Assembly (NCBI GenBank): GCA_018223415.1
Contig: JAGTTQ010000001.1
Coordinates: 800,153 to 864,152 of the forward strand
DNA from: Eubacteriaceae bacterium Marseille-Q4139
GTDB taxonomy: Bacteria; Bacillota; Clostridia; Lachnospirales; Lachnospiraceae
Length of the DNA: 64,000 nucleotides
Direction: 5' to 3'
In this document: piece after piece, positions 1 through 8,249 of the stretch
Position numbering within the stretch: position 1 is the stretch's first letter
How the letters are laid out: every line of letters begins with the position of its first letter
Notes under the pieces: generated by a model
The model's input: the letters and a program-made list of their open reading frames with translations, nothing else
The model's database searches: none
What the model was told of the DNA's origin: nothing
Position numbers and translations under genes: made by a program

Positions 1-203
1 GCAATCTCTTTCTCGGCAGAAGTTCTTTTGGTCCATCCTTTGTTGTAAAAGGTTTCTGAACCCATAGACTGATAATTACGAATCCATTCTTCTAAAGTAG
101 TAGGATGAATTCCTTCGCCTGTTGATACAGATGTAATACTATGTTTAGCTTCCAAAATAAGCTTTACCATTCGTAATTTATCTTCAGCAGAATATTTACG
201 CAT
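1..203 (-). CDS. IS3-family transposase OrfA, N-terminal part (partial)
   Basis: The first 67 codons of OrfA run off the left edge of the window. They start at the ATG at 203-201, behind the AAGGAGGGAGC ribosome-binding site inside the IS. The visible part is the first helix-turn-helix unit (MRKYSAEDKLRMVKLILEA). It is the same as the start of the OrfA at 48332. OrfA proteins bind the terminal repeats and are fused to OrfB by frameshifting to make the transposase. Whether this copy is intact cannot be seen. Confidence 0.88.
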   Translation of the reverse strand, partial: MRKYSAEDKLRMVKLILEAKHSITSVSTGEGIHPTTLEEWIRNYQSMGSETFYNKGWTKRTSAEKEI

Positions 204-270
204 AAGAAATGCTCCCTCCTTGATAAACAGTTTTATTATTTCAACTGTCTACCTAGAAGGGAGCATATCA
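1..270 (-). mobile_element. IS150-group IS3-family element, left end only (cut by window edge)
   Basis: The reverse complement of this stretch matches the first 270 bases of the complete element at 48265-49980, with no difference that I could see. The outer end is the TGATATGCTCCC terminal inverted repeat, so the element ends at 270 with CA and the flank begins AAT. The rest of the element lies left of the window, so its target duplication cannot be checked. It is inverted relative to the second copy. It sits 66 bp beyond the stop codon of the S41 protease gene. Confidence 0.9.
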
Positions 271-335
271 AATTCTCAGTGGGACGGGGGATTTTTCTGT
301 GATCTAAAAGATCCAGCAGCTTTAATATCGTTCCC

Positions 336-1790
336 TCACGGATTTTCCTCAATTCCTTTCAACAGATCCATTGCAAATACTAATTGCGAATCAATCTCAT
401 TAAGAAAATCATCATACTTCTGCTCTACATAATAGGATGCTTTAACTCCATGATTATTGATTTCCTCCCCCTCCGGCGTCAGCGGATGATTGATAGAAAA
501 TCCCCAAGTCCATCCATTTCCCAAATCTACGGGCAGCACCATTCCCGTACCCCCGCTCGTTCTGGTGCCTACAAGCGGGATTCCGGCAGACTTTAATGAT
601 GCTGCACAGTTGTCTATTGCAGATCCTGTCGTATGGCTGATCAGCACAGCAGCCGGTACTTCCTTTCTCTTCTTTTCTATCCTGTTCCTGTCCAAATCAT
701 AGATGTATTCGCCTGGCTGATTTAAAACAGTATTCAAAAATTCTGCATACTGCTCTGATGTAAGCTGAAATCGCTTTCTATCCATCTGAAATCCCCGTTC
801 CCACCAGCTTTCTCCTTCCGCGTCCGGGTTTCCTTTATAAAGTGAAATGTCACAGCCTGCTGTAATGGTCGTCTTAAATTTTCCCGGAGGCAGTTCTTTG
901 TTTACAATGCTTCCTAATATGCTGTTTCCTATTCCTGCATTCCCTCCTGTTGAGAAACGCAAATCAACAATGACTCCTCTTCCTCTCTCCATTCTGCCTA
1001 TCACTTCATTTTCATATTCCCTCAGCTTTTCCTCATTTAAAGCGCCTTTCACATTCAAATATACCAAATCGTTTTCTAACTTGTATAATTCAAATGCCTC
1101 GGATACATACACTTGTTCTTTATATGGTATGTTCCTTTCTAATCGAAAGACCGAATTACTGCTGTAAAATTTCTGGCGTTTTATAGTGCTTTCTATTATA
1201 CGGCTACTATCGTAAAACTCTAATTTCAGCTTTTCTCCGATCTCTCCCTTATAAATGAATAGTTCTGCCAGTTTTTGCTGTCTCGCCAACTCCGTCTGAA
1301 GCCCTATACGTGTTCCAAATACTTCTTCCAGATATTCCTCCGTATCCTGTCCATTGATTTGATAGAGAACCGCTCCCAATGGCGCCTTATTGCCGTCCTG
1401 TGTAATATCTACCACATATTGATCTTCAATATATTGCACATGAAAGGGCAGTCTTCCAAACTCAACCGTTTCCGGAGCCGACAGCAAAATGTCCGCATGA
1501 TTATCTTTTAATTTGGCAGTAAATTCCTGCAAAACGCAATAGTATTCGTATGCAGTACCTGCCTGAAGGGCCCTGTCGCACGCATATTGATATTCGGCAT
1601 CCCAGTCTAGCCCGTCATCTGTCTGATCCCAAAACGCGTAGTATTCCGATGCATTCTTCCAAATTTGCGATAATGCGTATATTCTGTCTGCCGCATCAGG
1701 GAGAGCTTTTCTTTTCTCATAGAATGCACTCACATAAATCATACCCATCAGCAACACGCAGAATAGGATACATTTACTCCACTTTTTCAC
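336..1790 (-). CDS. Exported S41-family (tail-specific/C-terminal processing) protease
   Basis: This is a 484-residue protein with a single N-terminal membrane anchor (residues about 5-23). It is followed by an N-terminal S41 domain, a PDZ-like stretch and a C-terminal S41 catalytic domain. GVIVDLRFSTGGNAG is the typical core strand and loop. The nucleophile serine is probably in SHTTGSAIDN (about residue 395), and the C-terminal GVKASYYVEQ region matches the family ending. It starts at GTG (1790) behind a GGGGGGAT ribosome-binding stretch. Upstream on the same strand are a histidine kinase and response regulator, and a 42-codon ORF overlaps its start by 17 nt. It could cleave a secreted peptide or a surface protein, which is inference from context. 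The catalytic lysine is not assigned with certainty. Confidence 0.8.
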   Translation of the reverse strand: MKKWSKCILFCVLLMGMIYVSAFYEKRKALPDAADRIYALSQIWKNASEYYAFWDQTDDGLDWDAEYQYACDRALQAGTAYEYYCVLQEFTAKLKDNHADILLSAPETVEFGRLPFHVQYIEDQYVVDITQDGNKAPLGAVLYQINGQDTEEYLEEVFGTRIGLQTELARQQKLAELFIYKGEIGEKLKLEFYDSSRIIESTIKRQKFYSSNSVFRLERNIPYKEQVYVSEAFELYKLENDLVYLNVKGALNEEKLREYENEVIGRMERGRGVIVDLRFSTGGNAGIGNSILGSIVNKELPPGKFKTTITAGCDISLYKGNPDAEGESWWERGFQMDRKRFQLTSEQYAEFLNTVLNQPGEYIYDLDRNRIEKKRKEVPAAVLISHTTGSAIDNCAASLKSAGIPLVGTRTSGGTGMVLPVDLGNGWTWGFSINHPLTPEGEEINNHGVKASYYVEQKYDDFLNEIDSQLVFAMDLLKGIEENP

Positions 1791-1902
1791 TGTCTAAATC
1801 CCCCCATTTGTCAATATCCAATATTTTCAACAAGAATATCATATTACTTACTGATTTTCTGGCAAATGACAAATTTGGTTCATTTTTTGACGATTTTTGC
1901 AT
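1774..1902 (-). CDS. Candidate 42-residue peptide between histidine kinase and S41 protease
   Basis: This short ORF fills the 126-base gap between the kinase stop (1917) and the protease start (1790). It overlaps the protease GTG by 17 nt, as translationally coupled genes often do. It begins MQKSSKNEPN, has a hydrophobic amphipathic middle (NMIFLLKILDI) and ends acidic (SEKVE). There is no cysteine or double-glycine leader, so it is not a standard AgrD or ComC precursor. The ribosome-binding site is weak (AGAG only). I do not recognise a family. It may be a signal peptide precursor for the neighbouring GHKL/LytTR pair, a coupling leader, or a chance ORF in AT-rich DNA. Confidence 0.35.
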   Translation of the reverse strand: MQKSSKNEPNLSFARKSVSNMIFLLKILDIDKWGDLDSEKVE

Positions 1903-1916
1903 GGCTCTATGTATTT

Positions 1917-3158
1917 TTAAATAATGCTCTCCACTCGATACACCTTCTCAAATTTCTCTATCCGCATAACTCCGCAGTTTTCTTCCACAAGCCTCTGTAC
2001 ATTTTTCAAACCATATCCATAAACCGTTTCAGGCATTTTCTCCTCATCTATTCCCGCAGCGATGCTATTTTCAATTTTAATAAAACTTTTTTCCTCGTTT
2101 ATCCGATACATGCAAATCTTTATCCACTTTTCCTTATCCGCTTTTTCTGCTGCCTCTAAGGCATTATCTATCAGGTTTGAAAGGATTCCTATCAGTGAAA
2201 AATCGCTCATTCTTTCTAAATCAAATCCCGCTTCAACGAAAACTTCGTAATCTATCTGCTTTTCATCCGCCGTTTTTTTCTTTTCATTTAAAATAGAATT
2301 CAGTACAGGCCGTGCACAGTATAGGTACTGCTCCGTTCCTAAAATCCGTTCCTTTATCTCGTCTATTAGAGAAACGGCGGATTCTCCACCCATTTTCTTA
2401 TCGCCCTTTGCGTCCGCTTCCATGGCTGTAAGAACATTTAAATACCTTGTTATATCATGCGTCAGTCCTTTAAATTCATGATAAATTTGTTCCAACCGCT
2501 GAAAATGCCTCTGTTCCAGTTCACACTTTTCAATGAATAATGTTTTCCTTTTTATTTCTTCCTGAAGAAAGCAATTCTTTTCATAATATAGAAACAATAT
2601 AAGATTTACACCTGTAAAAACAGCGATCAGAAAATGCTGATTCTTTCCATTCAAAGAAAACGGACTTTCAACTGCAAGACGCATCCACCCCATATTTATT
2701 CCCCACATGCAGGAAAATATCAAACCGATCCATCCATAGTTTTCTGTTTTTTTCGCTTCCCCGATCAGCAAAGAAATGCCTAAAAATAATACGGCTTCAA
2801 TCATAATACAACTGCTATAAAGTGCGGCATTATACGGCATTTTTCCAAGTTCTGCACATAATGTACGAATATAGATGCCCGAAGAAAAAATACCGAATAC
2901 AGTCATTGTCATATATAATTTTTGTGCAATTCCCCCGCGAAACAGAAGAAGTATAATGGCGTAAAATCCGGCCATCTTTACAAAATTCATCATGCCGCTC
3001 CCCGGCATGTGATAGCAGAAAAAATATAAAATCCCTGCCGTCCAAAACACATATCGTTTCTTCAGCCTTGTTTCCAAAATGGTTCTGCACCAGAGAAATG
3101 CCATAAAAACTTCCGCGATATTTCCGCCGGTGACAAACAGTTCTTTCATGATTCCCAT
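1917..3158 (-). CDS. GHKL-type sensor histidine kinase (AgrC/peptide-sensing class)
   Basis: This 413-residue protein has about six or seven hydrophobic segments in residues 1-195. A coiled-coil dimerisation helix follows, with the likely phospho-acceptor histidine in GLTHDITRYL. The C-terminal GHKL ATPase has an N box (LSNLIDNALEAAEK) and a G box (GYGLKNVQRLVEENCG). The lack of a PAS or HAMP domain and the membrane-rich sensor are typical of AgrC-like kinases that detect small peptides. The gene starts 3 nt after the response regulator stop, so the two are co-transcribed. No AgrB-type processing enzyme is visible nearby. The signal is unknown. Confidence 0.88.
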   Translation of the reverse strand: MGIMKELFVTGGNIAEVFMAFLWCRTILETRLKKRYVFWTAGILYFFCYHMPGSGMMNFVKMAGFYAIILLLFRGGIAQKLYMTMTVFGIFSSGIYIRTLCAELGKMPYNAALYSSCIMIEAVLFLGISLLIGEAKKTENYGWIGLIFSCMWGINMGWMRLAVESPFSLNGKNQHFLIAVFTGVNLILFLYYEKNCFLQEEIKRKTLFIEKCELEQRHFQRLEQIYHEFKGLTHDITRYLNVLTAMEADAKGDKKMGGESAVSLIDEIKERILGTEQYLYCARPVLNSILNEKKKTADEKQIDYEVFVEAGFDLERMSDFSLIGILSNLIDNALEAAEKADKEKWIKICMYRINEEKSFIKIENSIAAGIDEEKMPETVYGYGLKNVQRLVEENCGVMRIEKFEKVYRVESII

Positions 3159-3161
3159 GCG

Positions 3162-3884
3162 TCAATACTTGCCTCCCCAATAATCGAAGATCCGCTCCTC
3201 AAATGCACGGTATCTTGCCCGTGAAACCGCAAGTACCGTTCCATCCTTTAATGTAACCTCCTTTTTCGAGAAAGTCTTTATATTGTATAAATTGACCATA
3301 TAACTATTGTGAATATATACAAAATCTTTCTTCTCCAGATCATTCGATATATCTTTTAATTTCTTTCTTAAAATCCATCTTCTGCTTTTTTCTTCCCTGT
3401 AATCTTCAAAATGTACTTCGCACCCGTCCCGTATAATTGAAATATAGTAAATATCTCTGAGCTTTACATGCAAATACGTTCCTTTACTCTCACATAATAT
3501 ACAATCATCGCTGAAAACTCTTCTGACTTCTTTCAAAATATCCGTGATTTCTTTTTCAAATTCCTCTTTTTTAAATTGTTTTAGAAGATAGCGATATGGA
3601 GCTGCTTTGAATGCTGCCGGAGTGGGTGTCCTGACTCCTGATATAAATACCAGTACCGCATTCTTATTTTCTTTCCTGATCTCATTTGCAACATCAATAC
3701 CATCCAGGAATGGCATTTCCATATCTAAAATTATGAGTTCATGCTGCAAATCTGCATCTTCCAGAATGTCTTCCCCGCAATTATAAAGATAAACCTCAAC
3801 GCCGCCCCCTGCCAATCGTACTATTTCGGATTTTAACCATTCCGCATACTGCATATCATCATCACAAATACCGATTCTTAACAT
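3162..3884 (-). CDS. LytTR-family response regulator
   Basis: This 240-residue regulator has a CheY-like receiver domain (residues 1-125). The acidic pocket is at the start (GICDDD) and the phospho-aspartate is in LIILDMEMPFLDG. A C-terminal LytTR DNA-binding domain (about 140-238) follows. LytTR regulators bind pairs of short direct repeats and typically control virulence, bacteriocin or quorum circuits. It is the first gene of a leftward set with the GHKL kinase and the S41 protease, and the ribosome-binding site is GAGGACAGGG. The DNA here is more AT-rich than the core that starts with pgcA, which suggests a separate origin. Confidence 0.9.
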   Translation of the reverse strand: MLRIGICDDDMQYAEWLKSEIVRLAGGGVEVYLYNCGEDILEDADLQHELIILDMEMPFLDGIDVANEIRKENKNAVLVFISGVRTPTPAAFKAAPYRYLLKQFKKEEFEKEITDILKEVRRVFSDDCILCESKGTYLHVKLRDIYYISIIRDGCEVHFEDYREEKSRRWILRKKLKDISNDLEKKDFVYIHNSYMVNLYNIKTFSKKEVTLKDGTVLAVSRARYRAFEERIFDYWGGKY

Positions 3885-3931
3885 ACCCTGTCCTCAATCC
3901 ACCCACAAGTAATCCTATTTCAGCCGTTTAT

Positions 3932-3980
3932 ACAAAAGGACTGTGCTTTGACAGGCAACTGCATGCCAACAGCACAGTCC
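3932..3980 (-). terminator. Intrinsic terminator after pgcA
   Basis: The arms GGACTGTGCT and AGCACAGTCC are perfectly complementary across 3938-3980. On the minus strand they are followed by TTTTG. The hairpin lies 26 bp past the pgcA stop, and separates pgcA from the downstream response regulator. Confidence 0.7.
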
Positions 3981-4005
3981 ATACATTCTCAACGATCCGA
4001 TACTT

Positions 4006-5742
4006 TTACAGCATCTTATTCACCATATCCATCAATTCCCCGCCAAGCTTTGCAGACTTCGCCTCGGCGTCCTCAAGGGATGTTCCCTTGATTCCGTAGT
4101 AGAACTTGATCTTCGGCTCAGTGCCGGACGGGCGGATGCAGAGCCATGCGCCGTCGGTCATGTCATAGTAAAGCACGTTGGAGCTGGGGAGTCCGGTGGG
4201 CTTTACGGCGCCGGTTTCAAGATCGGTGATGGTGTCGGCCTTATAATCCCTGGCGGAAACCACCTTCCAGCCGGCAAGCTCCTTCGGCGGGTTCTTTCTG
4301 AAGTTCTCCATGATCTCCTGGATCTTTGCAAGGCCTTCAATGCCCTTTAAGCCGATGGACTTCACCGTGTCTTTATAGTAGCCGTATTTCTCATACATGG
4401 CAACCATGGCATCCCAGAGTGTCATGCCTTTTTCTTTATAATAAGCGGCAGCCTCGCAGAGCGCAGCCGTAGCGGAGATAGCATCCTTGTCGCGGGCGTA
4501 GGTGCCGATCAGGCAGCCGTAGCTCTCTTCCATACCGAACATATAGGTGCCCTTTCCTGTCTGCTCTTCCTTTAAGATCTGCTGGCCGATGTATTTAAAG
4601 CCGGTCAGAACCTCCACCAGCTCGCAGCCGTAGTGGGCTGCAACGGCGTCCACCAGGTTCGTCGTCACGATAGACTTGATAACCTGGCCGTCTTTCGGGA
4701 TTTCACCCTTGGCCTGTTTCTGGCTCAGTACATAATCGCAAAGCAGGGAGCCGGACATGTTGCCCGTAAGCGGGATGTACTCGCCGGATTTCGTATCCTT
4801 TACATATACGCCGAGCCTGTCTGCATCGGGATCCGTCGCAAGGACAAGATCCGCATTCTTTTCCTTTGCAAGCTTAAGCCCCAGCGCGAACGCCTCCTCG
4901 GCCTCCGGGTTCGGGTAGCTGACCGTCGGGAAGTTGCCGTCGGGAAGCTCCTGCTCCGGCACCACATAGACGTTCTCGAAGCCAAGCTCCTTCATCACGC
5001 GCCTAGCCGGGATGTTTCCGGTTCCGTGAAGCGGCGTGTAGATGATGGTGATTTCCTTCTGCATCCGGTCGATGGCCTCCTGGTTCACCACCTGGGCCTT
5101 GACGTGTGCAATGTATTTGTCGTCAATTTCTTTTCCGATTACCTGATATTTTCCGGCTTTTACGGCCTCGTCCTCGGTCGTCGTCTTCACTGTGGACAGA
5201 TCCTCGATGGCGAGAACTTCTTCCGTCACGCCCTTGTCATGGGGCGGGGTAAACTGGGCGCCGTCCTCCCAGTAAACCTTGTAGCCGTTGTATTCCGGCG
5301 GATTGTGGCTGGCCGTAATGTTGATGCCGGCGATGCAGCCCAGCTCGCGCACGGCAAAGGACAGCTCCGGCGTCGGGCGCAGGGACTCGAATTTATATGC
5401 CTTAATCCCGTTGGCCGCCAGGGTCATGGCCGCTTCCATGGCAAACTCCGGCGACATCCGGCGGGAGTCGTATGCGATTGCAACGCCCTTATCTGCGCCG
5501 CCCTGCTTGATAATGTAGTTTGCAAGGCCCTGGGTTGCCCGGCGGACGGTATAGATGTTCATCCGGTTGATGCCGGCTCCAATGATTCCCCTTAAGCCTG
5601 CCGTACCGAATTCCAAGTCCATGTAGAACCGCTCTTTGATCTCATTTTCATCGTCTGCGATGGCGCGCAGCTCTTCTTTGGTCTGCCCGTCAAAATACGG
5701 ATTTTCCAGCCATTCCTGATAGATCTTCTTGTAATCCTTCAT
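4006..5742 (-). CDS. pgcA: Phosphoglucomutase / phosphomannomutase (alpha-D-phosphohexomutase)
   Basis: This 578-residue enzyme should interconvert glucose-1-phosphate and glucose-6-phosphate through a phosphoserine intermediate. The active-site serine loop is TASHNPPEYNGYK (about residue 145). The metal-binding loop is ATDPDADRLG, the sugar-binding loop is GMEESYG, and the C-terminal phosphate-binding loop is RPSGTEPKIKFY. All four domains are present, and the length fits the PgcA/PGM2 group. It starts at 5742 behind GAGGGGAGTT and has its own consensus promoter and terminator, so it is monocistronic. Its product feeds UDP-glucose synthesis, the precursor of the Ugd step in the polysaccharide cluster at the right. 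Confidence 0.93.
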   Translation of the reverse strand: MKDYKKIYQEWLENPYFDGQTKEELRAIADDENEIKERFYMDLEFGTAGLRGIIGAGINRMNIYTVRRATQGLANYIIKQGGADKGVAIAYDSRRMSPEFAMEAAMTLAANGIKAYKFESLRPTPELSFAVRELGCIAGINITASHNPPEYNGYKVYWEDGAQFTPPHDKGVTEEVLAIEDLSTVKTTTEDEAVKAGKYQVIGKEIDDKYIAHVKAQVVNQEAIDRMQKEITIIYTPLHGTGNIPARRVMKELGFENVYVVPEQELPDGNFPTVSYPNPEAEEAFALGLKLAKEKNADLVLATDPDADRLGVYVKDTKSGEYIPLTGNMSGSLLCDYVLSQKQAKGEIPKDGQVIKSIVTTNLVDAVAAHYGCELVEVLTGFKYIGQQILKEEQTGKGTYMFGMEESYGCLIGTYARDKDAISATAALCEAAAYYKEKGMTLWDAMVAMYEKYGYYKDTVKSIGLKGIEGLAKIQEIMENFRKNPPKELAGWKVVSARDYKADTITDLETGAVKPTGLPSSNVLYYDMTDGAWLCIRPSGTEPKIKFYYGIKGTSLEDAEAKSAKLGGELMDMVNKML

Positions 5743-5805
5743 TGCTTAACTCCCCTCGCTATATTCATCTCAAGCTTCCGGCCTTTTCCGTGAAACCATG
5801 TCCTT

Positions 5806-5834
5806 ATTATAATACATGCAGGGGGAAAAGTCAA
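5806..5834 (-). promoter_or_regulatory. Vegetative promoter of pgcA
   Basis: On the minus strand, TTGACT (5834-5829) is separated by exactly 17 bp from a perfect TATAAT (5811-5806). The start codon is 63 bp downstream of the -10 box. This matches the sigma-A consensus. Confidence 0.75.
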
Positions 5835-5901
5835 AGACACGACGCCGGACAAAGCATGTATTTTCCTGACTTTTGCGGCATTTTGGGATGAAATTCCCGC
5901 A

Positions 5902-6888
5902 TCAGAGCAGGCAGGAGAGGAATTCTTCCCGCCCTTTCTGCTGTTTCTCCAGGTTTCTTATCTTTTCCGCATTCCTGGCCGGCACCCATGCCTTATTGGC
6001 ATTGTAATAAAAGTTGATCTGCTTCCAGTATTTCTCCGGATACAGGAACAGGCAGTACAGGCACGCCCGGTCGGTGTCGGAAAGCGGCAGCACCCGCTCG
6101 TATGCCTCTAACATGGAAAGGCCGAGCCGTCTGTCCCAGTCATGCTTTTCCATGACTTTCCGCATGAAATAGTAGAGATCCTCGGTCTGGAGCCCCAGGT
6201 GCATCTTGTTGAATTCCGTCACGGCCACATACGTCCTGCCCATCAGGATGTGGTGCTGGTTCAGCTCCCCATGGCAGACATGGTACCTGCCGCACAGGGC
6301 GCCGCCTTCCTGGTCAAACAGTTCCCGCATTTTTTCGCAGGCCTCCACCGCCTGCTCGTAAAACATGCTGAAATTCCCTATGACGCAGAGCTCAAACTCG
6401 TTTTTCCTCTGTTTTCCGCGGATGAACGCCCGCGCTTTTTTCAGTTCGCGGTTGTGGCGCTCCATGGCGGAGTACAGGGGCGGCGAGATCATGGATTTTA
6501 AGTTCCATTCCTCCTGCGCCGGGATGTTCCGAAGGAGCTTATGTAGGACTGCGATCTGGCGGATGGCGGACAGGATTTCCCTCGTGTCCCGGATATCGCA
6601 TTCCCGGTCGGAAAACCAGTCCTTGACGATGAACCTGGTTCCGTCCTCGGCCAGGGAGATGAGCTCCCCCTCCCGGTTCCGCATGTACTGATCCACCTGA
6701 AGGCTCTCGCATTCTTCCACGGTTTTTAACACCTTTTCCTCAAATTCCAGGCGCTTTACGGTTCCCTTATATTCTTTTAAAAGCTTAAGGCCACGGTCCG
6801 TCTCAAAAATCCACGCGCCGCGGCCTTTCCTCAAGCTTTCCACTTCAAGCTCATACTGGCCGATAACCTCCGTATTCCAATCGTTCAC
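5902..6888 (-). CDS. CotS-family spore coat protein (kinase-like fold)
   Basis: This cytosolic protein of 328 residues resembles the CotS/CotI/YsxE family. That family has the aminoglycoside-phosphotransferase kinase fold and is deposited in the spore coat of Bacilli and Clostridia. The N-lobe has the ATP-contact pattern RGAWIFETDRGLKLLKEY. CHGELNQHHILMG occupies the place of the catalytic loop, where the usual HGD is HGE, so catalysis may be altered or absent. I place the start at the GTG at 6888 because GGAGGG lies 6 nt upstream. An in-frame ATG lies at 6909 without a site of its own. It stands alone between pgcA and cca. The substrate is unknown. Confidence 0.78.
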   Translation of the reverse strand: MNDWNTEVIGQYELEVESLRKGRGAWIFETDRGLKLLKEYKGTVKRLEFEEKVLKTVEECESLQVDQYMRNREGELISLAEDGTRFIVKDWFSDRECDIRDTREILSAIRQIAVLHKLLRNIPAQEEWNLKSMISPPLYSAMERHNRELKKARAFIRGKQRKNEFELCVIGNFSMFYEQAVEACEKMRELFDQEGGALCGRYHVCHGELNQHHILMGRTYVAVTEFNKMHLGLQTEDLYYFMRKVMEKHDWDRRLGLSMLEAYERVLPLSDTDRACLYCLFLYPEKYWKQINFYYNANKAWVPARNAEKIRNLEKQQKGREEFLSCLL

Positions 6889-6962
6889 GTGCGTCCCTCC
6901 ATATCCCATCTAAGCTACTTCTAGGGTATGAAAAACATGGCCGAAATATGAGGGCAAGTTGG

Positions 6963-7001
6963 AAAAAGCGGCGCGCCGGCCAGTCAGCCATGCGCGCCGC
7001 C
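6963..7001 (-). terminator. Intrinsic terminator overlapping the end of cca
   Basis: On the minus strand the last codons of cca and its stop form one side of a perfect 9-bp GC stem (GCGGCGCGC with GCGCGCCGC). It is followed directly by TTTTT at 6967-6963. The terminator therefore starts inside the coding region. Confidence 0.75.
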
Positions 7002-8249
7002 TTTCTTTAAAAGGTCAAGCAGAAATTCTTTTTGATTGTATTCCGGATGTTCCAGCACAAGGCCGAATAAATATTCCAGCGTACTTCCCATTTCCTTTCC
7101 CGGCTTCATTCCGGCCGCAATCAGGTCGCCGCCGTTTACGGCCATGTCTTTCATCCTAAGACAGTCCCCTGACGCGAGGATTTCCTGCCAGAGGGCAGAA
7201 AGCGCGGCCGCCGTCTTCGGCCCTGGAAAGCCTGGAAGCGCTTCCTCCATGGACTTTAAGGAGAGGACACCTTCAAACTGGTACTCCGTCATCCGGCTCG
7301 CCATGCGCCGGATGGCCGTTTTCGCCTCCGGAAGAGGCGTCTGGAAGCCCTCCGCCATGGTTTTTGCATTCCCAATGGTCTCGTTGTCAAGCTTGAGCCC
7401 TTTTAAAAAGCGCCGGACATCATTGGGAGGCGTAAACCGCAGGAAACCGGCCCACCGCATCGACTTTTCTGCCGGAAGGGAGGAGGTTCCCATGAGACAG
7501 CGCGGATATGCCAAAAGTCCCTCGCTTTTTTCCCCGGGCCGCTCACCTTCCGTCAGGATTTCATGGAGGCCGTCGGCCACGTACCGGCTGATTCCCAGAT
7601 TTTCGGTGAGAATCAGACGCTCCGGATGATCCGATAACAGGAGTTTTGTCAGCTCCGTCTGGATCCTCTCTCTGCTGACTTTTAATAGATTCGGCGCCAG
7701 CGCCCCGACGGCGTTAAGCGTCTCCTCCTCAATTTCAAAATTTAACTGTCCGGAAAAGCGGATAGCCCTTAAAATCCGGAGCGCATCCTCGGAGAACCGC
7801 TCCGTTGGGCTCCCGACGCACCGGATGATCCCGGCCTTTAAATCGTCCATCCCGCCGAACACGTCCACAATCCCTGTCTCATGGCTGTACGCCATGGCGT
7901 TGATGGTAAAGTCCCGCCGCTTTAAATCCTCGGTGAGGTTTTTCGTAAATTCCACCGAATCCGGGTGGCGCCCGTCATGGTATTCGCCGTCGATCCGGTA
8001 GGTTGTCACTTCGTATCCCTTCCGGTTCTTTATGACGGTGACGGTGCCATGCTGAAGTCCCGTGTCCACGGTTCGCGGGAAGATCCGCTTGATTTCCTCC
8101 GGCTCGGCAGAAGTCGTGATGTCCCAGTCGCCGGGTGTGCGGGAAAGCAGCGTGTCGCGGACGCAGCCGCCCACGGCAAAGGCCTCGAAGCCATGTTCCC
8201 GGATTTTTCCTATGATCCACTCGACCTCCTGCGGCACTTCTATCTTCAT
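6984..8249 (-). CDS. cca: CCA tRNA nucleotidyltransferase (poly(A) polymerase family)
   Basis: This is a 421-residue class II nucleotidyltransferase that adds or repairs the 3'-CCA end of tRNAs. Motif A is GGCVRDTLLSRTPGDWDI, with the metal-binding DWD. It is followed by the base-selection motif RRDFTINAMA and the RILRAIRFSGQL helix, then tRNA-binding helical domains. No HD domain is evident. The ATG at 8249 has a good site (CGGAGGGAACCCC) and overlaps the bioY stop as ATGA, so the two are translationally coupled. A longer in-frame extension to 8654 is a shadow of bioY. It is the last gene of the T-box-controlled proS-bioY-cca operon. Confidence 0.92.
   Translation of the reverse strand: MKIEVPQEVEWIIGKIREHGFEAFAVGGCVRDTLLSRTPGDWDITTSAEPEEIKRIFPRTVDTGLQHGTVTVIKNRKGYEVTTYRIDGEYHDGRHPDSVEFTKNLTEDLKRRDFTINAMAYSHETGIVDVFGGMDDLKAGIIRCVGSPTERFSEDALRILRAIRFSGQLNFEIEEETLNAVGALAPNLLKVSRERIQTELTKLLLSDHPERLILTENLGISRYVADGLHEILTEGERPGEKSEGLLAYPRCLMGTSSLPAEKSMRWAGFLRFTPPNDVRRFLKGLKLDNETIGNAKTMAEGFQTPLPEAKTAIRRMASRMTEYQFEGVLSLKSMEEALPGFPGPKTAAALSALWQEILASGDCLRMKDMAVNGGDLIAAGMKPGKEMGSTLEYLFGLVLEHPEYNQKEFLLDLLKKGGAHG

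Noticed and set aside
220..432. Plus-strand ORF at the left IS boundary
   Set aside because: It begins in the IS terminal repeat and runs through the non-coding flank and the antisense of the protease gene.
2830..3180. 116-codon ORF overlapping the kinase
   Set aside because: It is a shifted frame within the kinase membrane region and begins in the response regulator end.
4633..5595. Plus-strand ORF of 320 codons inside pgcA
   Set aside because: It is fully antisense to a clear phosphoglucomutase with all catalytic motifs. GC-rich coding strands often leave the opposite frame open.
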